From NCBI GenBank assembly GCA_003157225.1, contig PMIZ01000467.1, positions 2,233 to 7,388 of the forward strand: a DNA stretch of 5,156 nt, given 5' to 3'. This document shows positions 5,060 to 5,156 of this stretch, piece after piece (positions within the stretch are counted from its first letter, which is position 1; each line of letters begins with the position of its first letter). Below the pieces are notes generated by a model. That model was not told where the DNA came from, made no database searches, and was given only the letters and a program-made list of their open reading frames with translations. The DNA comes from Actinomycetota bacterium. Lineage in GTDB: Bacteria; Actinomycetota; Thermoleophilia; RBG-16-64-13. The translations under genes were made by a program, and so were the position numbers.

Positions 5060-5156
5060 ATGCATTCTACTCGAACAACCGCGCTTCTCGCCGTGGCCCT
5101 CGTGGCGGTCACGGCTTGCGCAGCTCTGCTCGGCTCCGGATGCTCGCACGGGTCTT
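5060..5156 (+). CDS. Probable lipoprotein, 5' end only
   Basis: Only 32 codons lie in the window and the gene continues past 5156. The ATG at 5060 follows AGGAGGA (5048-5054) at 5 nt. The protein opens MHSTRTTALLAVALVAVTAC: a short basic n-region (R5), a hydrophobic core (about 8-19), then a lipobox-like VTAC with Cys20, fitting [LVI]-[ASTVI]-[GAS]-C. A second candidate, GSGC with Cys28, follows after AALL and fits the consensus less well. It is therefore likely exported by Sec and lipid-anchored by the Lgt/Lsp route, or, if neither Cys is used, cleaved as a secreted protein. The mature part is not visible, so its function cannot be named. It seems to be a separate transcription unit, with about 250 bp free upstream. 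Confidence 0.72.
   Translation, partial: MHSTRTTALLAVALVAVTACAALLGSGCSHGS

Noticed and set aside
4806..5156. An open frame from ATG 4806 running off the window end, about 117 codons.
   Set aside because: Its residue pattern is not protein-like (many Pro, Ser, Cys and Arg), and its last third is the out-of-frame shadow of the lipoprotein start, which has a perfect ribosome binding site and a signal peptide.

Overview
The window looks like an accessory or decaying region of a high-GC bacterial genome. All reading frames with convincing codon use are on the + strand, and ribosome binding sites are strong AAGGAGG or GGAGG types. The style of the ankyrin-like and lipoprotein genes would suit an actinobacterium or another high-GC lineage, but nothing fixes the taxon (no rRNA, tRNA or core gene is present).

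Region 1 (1-2622) is an almost complete IS21-family insertion sequence. It has a 23-bp-period repeat array at the left end (1-80), istA (DDE transposase with helix-turn-helix) overlapping istB (AAA+ ATPase) in a TAATG junction, and a matching inverted array at the right end (2528-2618) closing in TGCGCA at 2622. The extreme left tip, about 12 bases by symmetry, lies outside the window.

Region 2 (2623-3391) is the 3' part of a gene cut by the right end of the IS. The remaining protein has the C-terminal hallmarks of a PIN-like nuclease domain but has lost the N-terminal strand that carries the first catalytic aspartate. Its last codons and stop are duplicated in a 41-bp tandem repeat (3371-3452).

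Region 3 (3392-3568) is non-coding and rich in structure: the tandem repeat, an inverted copy of part of it, and a long hairpin (arms 3527-3547 and 3559-3579).

Region 4 (3569-5156) holds four small + strand genes. They are a DUF5655-type C-terminal domain with no nuclease domain in front (3569-4003), an unrecognised 71-aa protein with an ideal ribosome binding site (4184-4399), an ankyrin-repeat protein whose only sensible start is ACG (4477-4806), and the signal-peptide end of a probable lipoprotein that runs off the window (5060 onward).

Taken together, a transposon, a beheaded PIN-like gene, a DUF5655 domain without its usual nuclease partner and a start-mutated ankyrin gene suggest a graveyard of nuclease or defence-type genes rather than a working operon. 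I do not see clear evidence for an intact new system; the 3371-3579 repeat and hairpin cluster is the least explained part.
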